NCBI GenBank assembly: GCA_015075075.1
Contig: JABTVA010000007.1
Location: 1-64,000 of the forward strand
Length of the DNA stretch: 64,000 nucleotides
Direction of reading: 5' to 3'
DNA from: Deltaproteobacteria bacterium
GTDB lineage: Bacteria; Desulfobacterota; GWC2-55-46
Below, in pieces: positions 1-9,105 of the stretch; the stretch's first letter is position 1, and each line of letters opens with the position of its first letter. The notes under the pieces are model-generated. The model saw only the letters and a program-made list of their open reading frames with translations, ran no database searches and was not told where the DNA came from. Made by a program: the position numbers and the translations under genes.

Positions 1-1
1 C

Positions 2-649
2 TCAGTCCGCTCCTGGATTTTCCACGGCCCCCGAAGGCGCCTTGGCGTCCCTTACGAAAACCCTCCTGCCCCTTACTTCGAGCCTTCCCTCGCTATAAAG
101 CTGTATGGCCCGAGTATATATCCTGTGCTCTTCCGCGAGTATCCGCTTGGAGAGCGACTCGACAGTGTCCTCGTCCTTTACAGGCACGACAGCCTGGACT
201 ATTACGGGCCCGGTGTCCACGCCGTCGTCTACGAAATGGACGGTGCAGCCCGAGAACTTCACACCGTATTCGAGAGCGGCCTTTTGAACCTCAAGGCCGG
301 GGAAGGACGGGAGGAGCGAGGGGTGTATGTTCATGACTTTCATGTGGAACGCGTCCAGGAGGACCCGTGTTATTATCCGCATGAAGCCCGCGAGCACCAC
401 AAGCTCGACGCCGTATTCCTTTAAAACACGAAGCACCTCCGCGTCAAAGGCCTCTTTACCCGGGAAGTCCTTGACCCTTACGACCGCGACAGGGATGTTG
501 TGCTTCCTTGCGCGCTCGAGGGCATAGGCGTCGGCCTTGTTCGAGACGACCACCTTTATGGAGGCGTCGAGCCTTCCGGCCTCTATCTCGTCTATTATCG
601 ACTGGAGGTTCGTGCCGCTCCCGGATACGAGCACCCCTATGTTGACCAT
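2..649 (-). CDS. purN: Phosphoribosylglycinamide formyltransferase (GAR transformylase)
   Basis: Transfers a formyl group from 10-formyl-tetrahydrofolate to GAR, the third step of de novo purine synthesis, in the cytosol. The 215-residue protein has the family's length. It opens with the nucleotide-binding stretch GVLVSGSGTNLQ. The catalytic triad is visible: Asn107 and His109 in NIHPSLLPSFPG, and Asp145 in DDGVDTGP. The stop codon lies at bases 2-4, so the gene is complete. Its ATG shares one base with the purM stop (TAATG), so the two are translationally coupled, a common purMN arrangement. Confidence 0.97.
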   Translation of the reverse strand: MVNIGVLVSGSGTNLQSIIDEIEAGRLDASIKVVVSNKADAYALERARKHNIPVAVVRVKDFPGKEAFDAEVLRVLKEYGVELVVLAGFMRIITRVLLDAFHMKVMNIHPSLLPSFPGLEVQKAALEYGVKFSGCTVHFVDDGVDTGPVIVQAVVPVKDEDTVESLSKRILAEEHRIYTRAIQLYSEGRLEVRGRRVFVRDAKAPSGAVENPGAD

Positions 650-1704
650 TAAATCATACCCGCTTTCCCGGTGAATTCAACCCGGGGCGCGCCTTTGCCC
701 CTGGCAATCTCGCCTATGGTAAAGGCCTTCTCGCCGAGGGCCTTTAGCCTCCTGAGCGCGCGGGCCTCGTCCCCGGCCCTCACGACAATGACAAGCCCTA
801 TGCCGTTATTGAAGGTCCTGAACATCTCGCTTTCATCGACCGGCCCGCCCTCCCTGAGGAGCCTGAATATGGGAGGCACTGGCCAAGAGCCTTTCTCTAT
901 GGCCGCCACAGTGCCTTTTGGCAGCACCCTCGGGATGTTCTCAATAAAGCCGCCGCCGGTTATGTGGGCCATTCCGAGGACCTCGCAGTCCTTCATGAGC
1001 TTCAGGACGGGCTTCACGTATATACGGGTCGGCGCAAGCAGGGCGGTCCCTATGTCGGTCCCGAGGCCCTTCGGCCTGTCGGTCACTTTAAGCCGGAGGG
1101 ACTCGAAGATTATCTTTCTCGCAAGCGAGTAGCCGTTACTGTGGAGGCCGCTGGAGGCAAGCCCTATTATCCTGTCTCCCGGCCTTATCCTGGAGCCGTC
1201 CACCATCTTTTTCCTCTCGACCACGCCGACGGCAAAGCCCGCCAGGTCGTACTCTCCCGGCCTGTAAAGGCCCGGCATCTCGGCGGTCTCGCCGCCTATG
1301 AGGGCGCATCCGGCGAGCTTGCAGCCTTCCGCTATGCCTTTGACGACTTCCGCGCCCCTTTTCGCGTCGAGCCTGCCGGTCGCGAAGTAGTCGAGGAAGA
1401 AGAGAGGCTCGGCCCCGCTTACGAGTATGTCGTTCACGCTCATGGCAACGAGGTCGACCCCGATTGTGTCGTGCCTGTCAGCGGCAAAGGCCACCATGAG
1501 CTTGGTTCCTACCCCGTCGGTCGAGGAGACAAGCACCGGGTCTTTCATGCCCCTGAATTTTCCAGAGAAAAGTGCGCCGAACCCGCCGATGTCTCCCATC
1601 ACCTCTTTCCGGTAGGTCGAGCGCACCGAGGGCTTTATAAGCGTGACGAGCCTGCCGCCTTCGTCGATATTAACTCCGGCTTTCCTGTAGGTAAGTTTTT
1701 TCAT
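649..1704 (-). CDS. purM: Phosphoribosylformylglycinamidine cyclo-ligase (AIR synthetase)
   Basis: ATP-dependent ring closure of FGAM to AIR, the fifth step of purine synthesis. The 351-residue protein carries the PurM signatures: a glycine-rich loop with [11 protein letters not shown] (about 40-50), [10 protein letters not shown] (60-69), and [19 protein letters not shown] (82-100). I chose the ATG at 1704 because homologues begin with a short Lys-rich stretch before AGVNIDEG. An in-frame ATG at 1761 would add 19 unconserved residues. No strong Shine-Dalgarno sequence is seen for either start. First gene of a purM-purN operon, divergent from spoVG across a 390-base gap. Confidence 0.96.
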   Translation of the reverse strand: MKKLTYRKAGVNIDEGGRLVTLIKPSVRSTYRKEVMGDIGGFGALFSGKFRGMKDPVLVSSTDGVGTKLMVAFAADRHDTIGVDLVAMSVNDILVSGAEPLFFLDYFATGRLDAKRGAEVVKGIAEGCKLAGCALIGGETAEMPGLYRPGEYDLAGFAVGVVERKKMVDGSRIRPGDRIIGLASSGLHSNGYSLARKIIFESLRLKVTDRPKGLGTDIGTALLAPTRIYVKPVLKLMKDCEVLGMAHITGGGFIENIPRVLPKGTVAAIEKGSWPVPPIFRLLREGGPVDESEMFRTFNNGIGLVIVVRAGDEARALRRLKALGEKAFTIGEIARGKGAPRVEFTGKAGMI

Positions 1705-1953
1705 GCGCAATAGATTAATGCAAAGCCTTTTTGAAGTCAACGGGTATGCTGTCCGAATCACCGCCTATATCGTTTTCATCCGGCCTCGTCCGGCCCACCT
1801 GACTTTTTCAGGCCGCATGTTCGTATTATGCACAAATCCATATGCGTTCCTATGGCCACGCGCACAGCAAAATGTGCGGAATTTTCAAGACAGCAACACG
1901 GGCGTTATCCGAATCCTGTTAATTATACTAAATAATTTTTTACATCTATCCAT

Positions 1954-1969
1954 TGGCACATCTGTTGCA
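1954..1969 (+). promoter_or_regulatory. Sigma-54 (RpoN)-type promoter upstream of spoVG
   Basis: The bases TGGCACATCTGTTGCA fit the -24/-12 consensus (TGGCAC, five bases, TTGCA). The GG and GC doublets are exactly 10 bases apart, as sigma-54 requires. Transcription would start near 1981, giving a leader of about 115 bases before spoVG. The purM-spoVG gap (1705-2094) otherwise holds AT-rich sequence and no gene that I can support. No enhancer-binding-protein site was identified. Confidence 0.6.
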
Positions 1970-2094
1970 ATTAAACTCAATGCCTTACGGACTGTCGTCA
2001 GGCATCGGCCAGGCTCATAGGGAAGGCAACGAAAACACACGGGTCGTCACACTGTCTACACTGTCAATCACACAATCAGGGGGGGAGGAAGAAG

Positions 2095-2388
2095 ATGCGC
2101 ATTACCGAGATCAAGGTGCTTCCGGTGGACGGGGATGAAAAGCTCAAGGCCTATGTGACTATCAAGCTCGACGACTGTTTCGTTGTGAGGGACATGAAGG
2201 TGATAAAGGGCAATACCGGGTATTTCGTCGCCATGCCCGCCAAGAAAATGAAGGACGGCACCTACAGGGACCTTGTCCACCCGCTCGATAAGCCCACGAG
2301 GCAGATGCTCGAGGACCAGGTCATGAGCGAATTCAAGAAGGTGATCGCGGAGGAAGACGGCGCCCAGGCCTTTTCCAACGCGGTCTGA
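2095..2388 (+). CDS. spoVG: SpoVG-family RNA/DNA-binding regulator
   Basis: A 97-residue SpoVG homologue. The family is known from Firmicutes (septation and sporulation, virulence regulation, nucleic-acid binding) and also occurs in delta-proteobacteria and spirochaetes. The N-terminal MRITEIKVLPV, the central VRDMKVIKGNTGYFVAMPAK and the PLDKPTRQMLEDQV segment match the family along its whole length. A very strong Shine-Dalgarno sequence (GGGGGGAGGAAG) precedes the ATG. It stands alone, about 110 bases after a sigma-54-type promoter, so it is probably expressed under RpoN control in this organism. Its target here is unknown. Confidence 0.95.
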   Translation: MRITEIKVLPVDGDEKLKAYVTIKLDDCFVVRDMKVIKGNTGYFVAMPAKKMKDGTYRDLVHPLDKPTRQMLEDQVMSEFKKVIAEEDGAQAFSNAV

Positions 2389-2804
2389 AAGCTGAAAAAG
2401 TCCATCTGCATCGAAGGCTGCTTCGCTCGTCATGGGAAAGGAACTGCCGTAAATGCTGCGCGGTCACGACCGCGGGTGAGGTTCCGCCGTGCTACACGGT
2501 CTTCAGCTCGCGGAAGTGGCCGAGCAGACTTCATCCCGGTTTCGGCTCGGCATTCCGTGAGATAGGGGATTTCAGCTGCAACGGCGGTTACCCATCCCTT
2601 GCCGAGAGCGATTTCCTCTATTCGCTCAGGCCCGCCCCGCTATTTCGTGCCGCGATGTCGGGCATGTCCCTGGTTTTCTGAACCGATAGCCTTGCCTTCA
2701 TAAACCCTCCTTAGCCCGCTCCTTTTCCAATTCTCCCGAACCCGTCCCCTTTCTCATCCTGAACCCGCCCTTTGCTCGCCTTTTTCCGGAGCCGGGCCTT
2801 GCAT
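2389..2804 (+). other. Gap with coding-like but unassigned sequence
   Basis: About 415 bases without a supported gene. From roughly 2455 to 2681 one forward frame reads without a stop and with the codon bias of the neighbours (for example CYTVFSSRKWPSRLHPGFGS), ending at a TGA near 2681. It has no start codon with a ribosome-binding site, and upstream stops and frame breaks interrupt it. It may be the remnant of a small cysteine-containing protein or chance. I recognise no family. Confidence 0.25.
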
Positions 2805-2832
2805 TTGACGGCCCAAGATTGTGGATTATACT
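2805..2832 (+). promoter_or_regulatory. Sigma-70-type promoter for the polysaccharide genes
   Basis: TTGACG at 2805-2810 and TATACT at 2827-2832 are separated by 16 bases. It lies about 90 bases before the GTG start of the GT4 glycosyltransferase and is the only good promoter match in the gap. Confidence 0.5.
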
Positions 2833-2923
2833 TTTCAGGGGGCGCGCACGCCCCTTGAGATTCAACCTCCTGACATTAAAAATCCGCAAAAAAGAACGGT
2901 CCGGCATTCGCATGGAGGCTTCT

Positions 2924-4072
2924 GTGAAAGTCGCTCTCGTACATGATTGGCTGACCGGCATGCGCGGCGGGGAAAAGGTACTGGAAGTCTTCTGCGAGCT
3001 CTTCCCCTCGGCTGACCTCTATACCCTTTTCCATGACCGGGGGTCTGTCTCCGGGGTCATTGAAGGCAGGCAGGTGAGGACGTCTTTCATACAGGGCCTG
3101 CCGTTTGCGCGTAGCGCATATAGGCGCTACCTGCCGCTCTTCCCTTCCGCGATCGAGGGGTTGCGACTTAAGGGCTACAGGCTCGTACTCTCGACAAGCC
3201 ACTGCGTGGCAAAGGGGGTGCTGCCCCCGCCCGGCTCCCTGCATATCTCATACATACACACTCCCATGAGGTATGTCTGGGACATGTACCACGAGTATTT
3301 CGGGCAAAAGAAGGGATTGCGGGCGCTTGCGTACCGGGCCGTCGCCCATTACCTGAGGCTCTGGGACGCCGCATCGAGCGCAAGGGTCGACCACTTCATC
3401 GCCAACTCCGCCAATGTCGCGGAGAAGGTCAGGAGGCTTTACAGGAGGAGGGCGGATGTAATACACCCGCCCGTCGACTGCTCGAAATTCGCGATAGGCC
3501 GAAGGCCGGGAAGCTATTACCTCATCATCTCCGCATTTGCACCGTACAAAAGGATAGACCTGGCCATTGAGGCCTTCAACGCGTCTGGGAAAAAACTCGT
3601 CATTGCCGGCTCAGGGCAGGAATGGAAGAGGCTCGTAAAGGCGGCCCGTCCTAATATCGAGTTTCTGGGCTGGAAAACGGACGATGAGCTCAAAGGACTG
3701 TACCAGGGGTGCAGGGCCCTCGTTTTTCCCGGGGAGGAGGACTTCGGGATAGCGCCCCTTGAGGCAATGGCGTCCGGCAGGCCGGTCATAGCCTTCGGCA
3801 GGGGGGGCGCTACGGAAACCGTCATCCCGCCGGGCAGGGGGCGGAACGCGACCGGGGTCTTCTTCATGGAGCAGGCCCCGGCGGCGCTTAACGAGGCAGT
3901 CGATATATTCGAAAAAGCCGGGGGGATTTTCAGCCCCGAGGCCATAAGGGGCCATGCGCTCGCCTTTGACAGGACCATATTCAAGGAAAGGATAAGAAAG
4001 TATATAGAATCGAAGCTTATCGAGTTCAGGGGCGGGAGGGGAAATGCTCAAAAAGCACAGCCAGCTCTTTGA
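2924..4072 (+). CDS. Glycosyltransferase family 4
   Basis: A GT-B fold glycosyltransferase of about 382 residues that probably adds a sugar, possibly mannose, to a lipid-linked polysaccharide precursor on the inner face of the membrane. It starts VKVALVHDWLTGMRGGEKVLE, typical of the N-terminal Rossmann domain. HTPMRYVWD is characteristic of one mannosyltransferase-like GT4 branch, and the C-terminal nucleotide-sugar site EDFGIAPLEAMASGRPVIA holds the family E-x7-E motif. I prefer the GTG at 2924, which has GGAGG six bases upstream. The ATG at 2912 would contain that Shine-Dalgarno sequence. The 3' end overlaps the next gene by 29 bases, so the two are coupled. Exact donor and acceptor are not readable from sequence. 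Confidence 0.85.
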   Translation: MKVALVHDWLTGMRGGEKVLEVFCELFPSADLYTLFHDRGSVSGVIEGRQVRTSFIQGLPFARSAYRRYLPLFPSAIEGLRLKGYRLVLSTSHCVAKGVLPPPGSLHISYIHTPMRYVWDMYHEYFGQKKGLRALAYRAVAHYLRLWDAASSARVDHFIANSANVAEKVRRLYRRRADVIHPPVDCSKFAIGRRPGSYYLIISAFAPYKRIDLAIEAFNASGKKLVIAGSGQEWKRLVKAARPNIEFLGWKTDDELKGLYQGCRALVFPGEEDFGIAPLEAMASGRPVIAFGRGGATETVIPPGRGRNATGVFFMEQAPAALNEAVDIFEKAGGIFSPEAIRGHALAFDRTIFKERIRKYIESKLIEFRGGRGNAQKAQPAL

Positions 4073-5442
4073 GAGCCTCCTTCTCATCGCGGACCTCGTC
4101 ATAATCGCCTCGTCCTGGGCTCTCTCCTTCCATGTCCGTTTCCATTCGGGGCTCTTCGACGCGCCCAGGGGCGTGCCCGATTTTTTCGCGTACAGCCTCC
4201 TCCTTATCCCCATTACGATAATCTGGGCAATCGTCTTCAAGGTCTTCGGCCTGTACAGGCCCAAGAGGATAGGCACCCCGCTTTCCGAGGTTATCGATAT
4301 CGCGAAGGCGTGCGGGGTCTCCATGCTCATATTCATCGCGGTCACCTTCTTCGCAAAGCAGTACGAGTATTCGAGGCTCGTCTTCGTCCTCTTTACCGTC
4401 ATAAATATCGGGGCCCTGAGCCTCGGGAGGTTCGCGTTCAGGAAAACACTCCGGGCGCTCAGGAGGAGGGGCTTTAACCTGCGGTACGCGGTCGTCGTCG
4501 GGACCGGCGAGCCGGCAAGGAGGCTTATTGAAAACATCGAGGACCACCCGGAGGTGGGCATCAAGGTGGAAGGGCTCGTCTCTCCCGAAGAGGGGCAGGC
4601 CGGGAGGCAGGTGTGCGGGGTGAGGGTAGTCGGCTCCATCGGGGACTTAAGGGAACTACTCGGCCTCATGCGCATAGACATGGTCTTTATCGCCCTCGGC
4701 TGGGACCAGCACTCGAAAGTAGCGGAAGCCGTGAAATACATCGGCGACGAGGCCGTGGACATAAAGGTCATACCGGACATGGTAGAGTTCATGACCCTTA
4801 GGGGCGGGGTCGAGGAGTTCGAGGGCATACCCATTTTGAACCTCCGGAACTCGCCCCTTTACGGATGGAACATGGTCCTTAAAAGGGGATTCGACATCGC
4901 GCTCTCGATTGCCGCCCTGGTCGTTTTCTCGCCCCTCATGCTGGCCATAGCAGCGCTCGTGAAGGCTACCTCAGAGGGCCCGGTCCTCTACAGGCAGGAG
5001 AGGATGGGCATAGGCGGGCAGCCCTTCCGGATGCTCAAGTTCAGGACCATGCGGATTGGGGCCGAAGACGATACCGGCGCGGTCTGGGCAAGGCGAGGCG
5101 ACCCCAGGCGCACCATGCTCGGGAGGGTCTTGAGGGCCGCGAGCCTTGACGAGCTTCCGCAGCTCATAAACGTCTTGAGGGGTAACATGTCGCTCGTAGG
5201 CCAAGGCGAGCGGTCTTCATACACGAGAGTTCAGGAGGGAGATACCCAGGTACATGCTCAGGCACAGGATGAAGGCCGGCATCACCGGATGGGCACAGGT
5301 GAACGGCTGGAGGGGGGACACGGACCTCAAAAAAAGGATAGAGCACGACCTGTATTACATAGAGCACTGGTCGCTCGCCCTTGACATGAAGATACTCTTC
5401 CTTACGCTCTGGAAAGGGTTCGTAAACCGGAACGCCTATTGA
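4044..5442 (+). CDS. Polyprenyl glycosylphosphotransferase (WbaP/WcaJ type), frameshifted
   Basis: Initiating sugar-1-phosphate transferase that loads the first sugar onto undecaprenyl phosphate for exopolysaccharide or O-antigen synthesis. The N-terminal half has four hydrophobic segments (about residues 8-110), followed by a CoA-binding-like domain (VVVGTGEPARRLIENI). The catalytic C-terminal domain begins at a fifth membrane segment near residue 285 and carries FRMLKFRTM and SLDELPQLINVLRG. The frame breaks between about 5199 and 5232, where the family has the VGPRPERP motif. The other frame resumes with YMLRHRMKAGITGWAQVNG and ends at 5442. All conserved blocks are present across the break, so this is probably a sequence error in an intact ~466-residue protein. 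Confidence 0.88.
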
Positions 5443-5468
5443 TGGCGGATGGCCCGATTTTTGCGCCC

Positions 5469-5497
5469 TTGACATGGCATCTGCTCGCGATTATACT
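5469..5497 (+). promoter_or_regulatory. Consensus sigma-70 promoter for ugd
   Basis: TTGACA (5469-5474), a 17-base spacer, and TATACT (5492-5497). It lies 105 bases before the ugd ATG and just after the preceding gene ends, so ugd can be transcribed on its own. Confidence 0.65.
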
Positions 5498-5601
5498 GAC
5501 CTTACTCTCTGATTTGGCGAGATTTTTCAAGGGCGTCGGGAGGAGTAGCTGTCGCCGGGCGCGAAGTACATTCCCGCAGACATCCGGAGGTCATCTATCA
5601 C

Positions 5602-6966
5602 ATGAACATCTGCGTAATCGGCACGGGCTATGTGGGCCTCGTGACCGGCACCTGCTTTGCCGACTTCGGCGTTAGCGTCTCCTGCGTTGATAAGGACGCC
5701 GCGAAGATTGCGATGCTCAAGAAAGGGGAGATCCCGATCTTCGAGCCGGGCCTCAAGGAACTCGTAGACAAGAACATTAACGAGAAGAGGCTCACCTTCA
5801 CTACCGACCTCTCCGAGGCCATAAAGAAGTCCCTCGTCATATTCATAGCCGTGGGCACGCCCCCCAAGGGTGACGGCTCTGCTGACCTCTGCTACATAGA
5901 GGAGGTGGCCCGCACCATCGCCCAGAACCTCAACGGCTACAAGGTCATCGTAACGAAGAGCACCGTACCCGTGGGCACGGGGAAGCTCATAGAGGGCATA
6001 ATCGAGAAGGAGCAGGACGGGGAGCACAAGTTCGACGTGGTCTCGAACCCCGAGTTCCTCCGGGAAGGCTCCGCGGTCGAGGACTTCATGAGGCCCAACA
6101 GGGTGGTCCTCGGGGCGCGGAGCGAGCAGGCCATAGCCATTATGAAAGACCTCTACTCACCGCTTTACCTCATTGAAACGCCCTTCGTCATAACCGACAT
6201 AGAGACATCCGAGCTCATAAAATACGCCTCGAACGCCTTCCTTGCCACCAAGGTCTCCTTCATAAACGAGGTCGCGAATATCTGCGAGCGCGTGGGCGCG
6301 GATGTGAAGATGGTCGCCAAGGGCATGGGCCTCGACAACCGCATCGGCCCCAAATTCCTCCACGCCGGCCCCGGCTACGGCGGCTCCTGCTTTCCCAAGG
6401 ACACGATGGCAATAACCAAGATAGCCCGCTCCCACGGCTACGCGTTCAGGATAGTCGAGGCGGTAATCGAGGTGAACCGGGAGCAGAGGGACAGGATGAT
6501 TGAGAAGATAAAGGGCCTTGCCGGGGAGCTTCCCGGCAGGCAGATAGGCATACTCGGCCTTGCCTTCAAGCCCAATACCGACGACATAAGGGAGTCCCCG
6601 GCTATGGACATCGCCGAAAGGCTGATGGCCGAGGGCGCTTCCATAAAGGCATACGACCCTGCGGCCATGGAGAACGCCGGAAAGTCCATGCGCGGGCCCG
6701 TCACCTTCTGCGCCGACGCGTATGAGGTCGCCGACGGGAGCGACGCGCTCGTGATACTCACCGAATGGAACCAGTTCAGGAAACTCGACCTCAACAGGGT
6801 CAAGGGGCTTTTGAAGGCCCCGAAGATACTCGACCTTAGGAACGTCTACGACCCGTCAGACATGAGGAAGATGGGGTTCGAGTACGTCTGCGTCGGAAGG
6901 GGCGAGAAGCACTCGGAGCTATCCTTTGCCGGGCCCCTCAATGCCCCCGCGGCAAAAGCCGAATAG
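5602..6966 (+). CDS. ugd: UDP-glucose 6-dehydrogenase
   Basis: Oxidises UDP-glucose to UDP-glucuronate in two NAD-dependent steps, supplying acidic sugars for surface polysaccharide. The 454-residue protein has the N-terminal NAD-binding loop GTGYVGLVTG (7-16), the substrate-binding FLREGSAVEDF, the catalytic cysteine in GPGYGGSCFPKD (about residue 260), and the C-terminal domain ILGLAFKPNTDDIRESP. It follows two other polysaccharide genes but has its own promoter. A UDP-mannose-type dehydrogenase is less likely given the close match to the Ugd signature. Confidence 0.95.
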   Translation: MNICVIGTGYVGLVTGTCFADFGVSVSCVDKDAAKIAMLKKGEIPIFEPGLKELVDKNINEKRLTFTTDLSEAIKKSLVIFIAVGTPPKGDGSADLCYIEEVARTIAQNLNGYKVIVTKSTVPVGTGKLIEGIIEKEQDGEHKFDVVSNPEFLREGSAVEDFMRPNRVVLGARSEQAIAIMKDLYSPLYLIETPFVITDIETSELIKYASNAFLATKVSFINEVANICERVGADVKMVAKGMGLDNRIGPKFLHAGPGYGGSCFPKDTMAITKIARSHGYAFRIVEAVIEVNREQRDRMIEKIKGLAGELPGRQIGILGLAFKPNTDDIRESPAMDIAERLMAEGASIKAYDPAAMENAGKSMRGPVTFCADAYEVADGSDALVILTEWNQFRKLDLNRVKGLLKAPKILDLRNVYDPSDMRKMGFEYVCVGRGEKHSELSFAGPLNAPAAKAE

Positions 6967-6981
6967 CCCGGAATTATTATA

Positions 6982-7010
6982 TTGACTACGCCTGGCCGAA
7001 ATTGTATACA
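6982..7010 (+). promoter_or_regulatory. Sigma-70-type promoter for the DUF4845-like gene
   Basis: TTGACT (6982-6987), a 17-base spacer, and TATACA (7005-7010). Transcription would begin near 7017, only a few bases before a GTG codon at 7020. Confidence 0.5.
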
Positions 7011-7019
7011 TTTCAGATA

Positions 7020-7409
7020 GTGAACAGGCGGCGGGTAGATAAAGCCGGGTACGTAACGGTCAGGGCTTTATTCTGGTTAACCCTGCTATCGCTTTTCGGG
7101 TACGGCGTGTACAAGCTCGCGCCCCCCTACATCGGGTACATGATGCTCAAGACCGATGTCGGCGAGGAAGCCAAGTTTGCCCACATGCACACCGACGAGG
7201 CGCTGGAGGAACGCATCCTCGCAAAGGCCGCTGCCTGGGACTTGCCGCTCGACAGTACCGGGCTCGTAATCGAGCGGGGCCCTGAAGACATCTACATATA
7301 CGCCGAGTACACTGTCGTCGTGAATTTCCTGGGCAGGTACGAAAAAGAGTTTTTCTACAACGTAGAGGTGCAGAGGCCGCTTAAGCAGACCGGCGCGCCC
7401 CTGCGGTGA
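7020..7409 (+). CDS. Small membrane-anchored protein, DUF4845-like
   Basis: A protein of about 129 residues with one N-terminal transmembrane helix (ALFWLTLLSLFGYGVYKLAPPYI) followed by a soluble domain ending in beta-like segments (YIYAEYTVVVNFLGRYEKEFFYNVEV). The layout resembles DUF4845 proteins, whose function is unknown. The open frame reaches back to a TTG at 7002, but that codon overlaps the predicted -10 box, so GTG 7020 is the first usable start. The leader would then be almost absent. No Shine-Dalgarno sequence is visible. Monocistronic by spacing. Confidence 0.6.
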   Translation: MNRRRVDKAGYVTVRALFWLTLLSLFGYGVYKLAPPYIGYMMLKTDVGEEAKFAHMHTDEALEERILAKAAAWDLPLDSTGLVIERGPEDIYIYAEYTVVVNFLGRYEKEFFYNVEVQRPLKQTGAPLR

Positions 7410-7499
7410 AATAACAGCCTTAAAAAAACAGATAGTTCCGGGGTTAATCCTGAATGCCTGAAAGCCGAGGGGCCTGACCGGAACAAAAACCCTTTTAAT

Positions 7500-8141
<642 letters not shown>

Positions 8142-8154
8142 GACGCATATACGC

Positions 8155-9093
8155 ATGAAGCTTAAAGGAAAAGACCTCTTGGGCATTGAGGGGCTGGACA
8201 GGGAGGAGATTGAGCTCCTCCTTTCGACGGCCGAGTCGTTCAAGGAAGTGTCCGAGAGGGAGATAAAGAAGGTCCCCACCCTGAGGGGAAAGACCATCAT
8301 CAACCTCTTCTACGAGCCTTCCACCCGCACCAGGACCTCGTTCGAGATAGCGGCCAAGCGCATGAGCGCGGACGCCGTGAACATCTCGGTATCGACAAGC
8401 TCGGCCTCGAAGGGCGAAACGCTCAGGGACACGGCCATGAACCTCGGGGCCATGAGGCCGGACTGCATCGTCGTAAGGCATTCATCATCCGGCACGCCTG
8501 AGATGCTCTCAAGGTATCTCTCCTGCCCGGTAGTGAACGCCGGGGACGGGGCGCACGAGCACCCGAGCCAGGCGCTCCTCGACATGCTGACGGTCAGAGA
8601 GAGGAAGGGAGCGATAGAGGGGCTCAAGGTGTCCATAATCGGCGACATAGTCCATTCGAGGGTCGCGCGTTCGAATATATACGGCTTCACCAAAATGGGG
8701 GCCGAGGTGACGGTAGCGGGCCCGCCGACCATGCTCCCTGTCGGCATAGAGAGGCTCGGCTGCAGGGCGACATCGAGCATGGAGGAGGCCGTAAGGGGCG
8801 CTGACGTCATAATGATGCTCCGTATCCAGCTCGAAAGGCAGAGCGAGTCTTTCTTTCCGAGCGCGAGGGAATACTCGCGGCTCTACGGGCTTGACGAGAC
8901 AAAGCTCAAGAACGCGAAAGAGGGCGTGATCATACTCCACCCCGGCCCCATAAACAGGGGGGTCGAGATATCGCCGGAGGTGGCGGACGGCCCGTATTCC
9001 GTGATACTGGACCAGGTGACCAACGGGGTCGCCGTGAGGATGGCGATATTCTATCTCCTTGTCGGCGGCGCAAGGGAAGAGCACCATGTCTGA
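8155..9093 (+). CDS. pyrB: Aspartate carbamoyltransferase catalytic subunit
   Basis: Condenses carbamoyl phosphate and aspartate to N-carbamoyl-aspartate. The 312-residue protein is full length. It has the carbamoyl-phosphate-binding motif STRTRTSFE (56-64), the HPSQALLD motif (about 137-144) and the aspartate-binding [10 protein letters not shown] near residue 260. No pyrI regulatory subunit is in the window, and the downstream partner pyrC follows after 12 bases. The gene order pyrR-pyrB-pyrC matches Bacillus-type operons and many other bacteria. Confidence 0.97.
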   Translation: MKLKGKDLLGIEGLDREEIELLLSTAESFKEVSEREIKKVPTLRGKTIINLFYEPSTRTRTSFEIAAKRMSADAVNISVSTSSASKGETLRDTAMNLGAMRPDCIVVRHSSSGTPEMLSRYLSCPVVNAGDGAHEHPSQALLDMLTVRERKGAIEGLKVSIIGDIVHSRVARSNIYGFTKMGAEVTVAGPPTMLPVGIERLGCRATSSMEEAVRGADVIMMLRIQLERQSESFFPSAREYSRLYGLDETKLKNAKEGVIILHPGPINRGVEISPEVADGPYSVILDQVTNGVAVRMAIFYLLVGGAREEHHV

Positions 9094-9105
9094 GGCAGAG
9101 GCGAT

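Noticed and set aside
7002-7409. TTG at 7002 as start of the DUF4845-like gene
   Set aside because: It overlaps the predicted -10 box of a good promoter and lies upstream of the expected transcript start.
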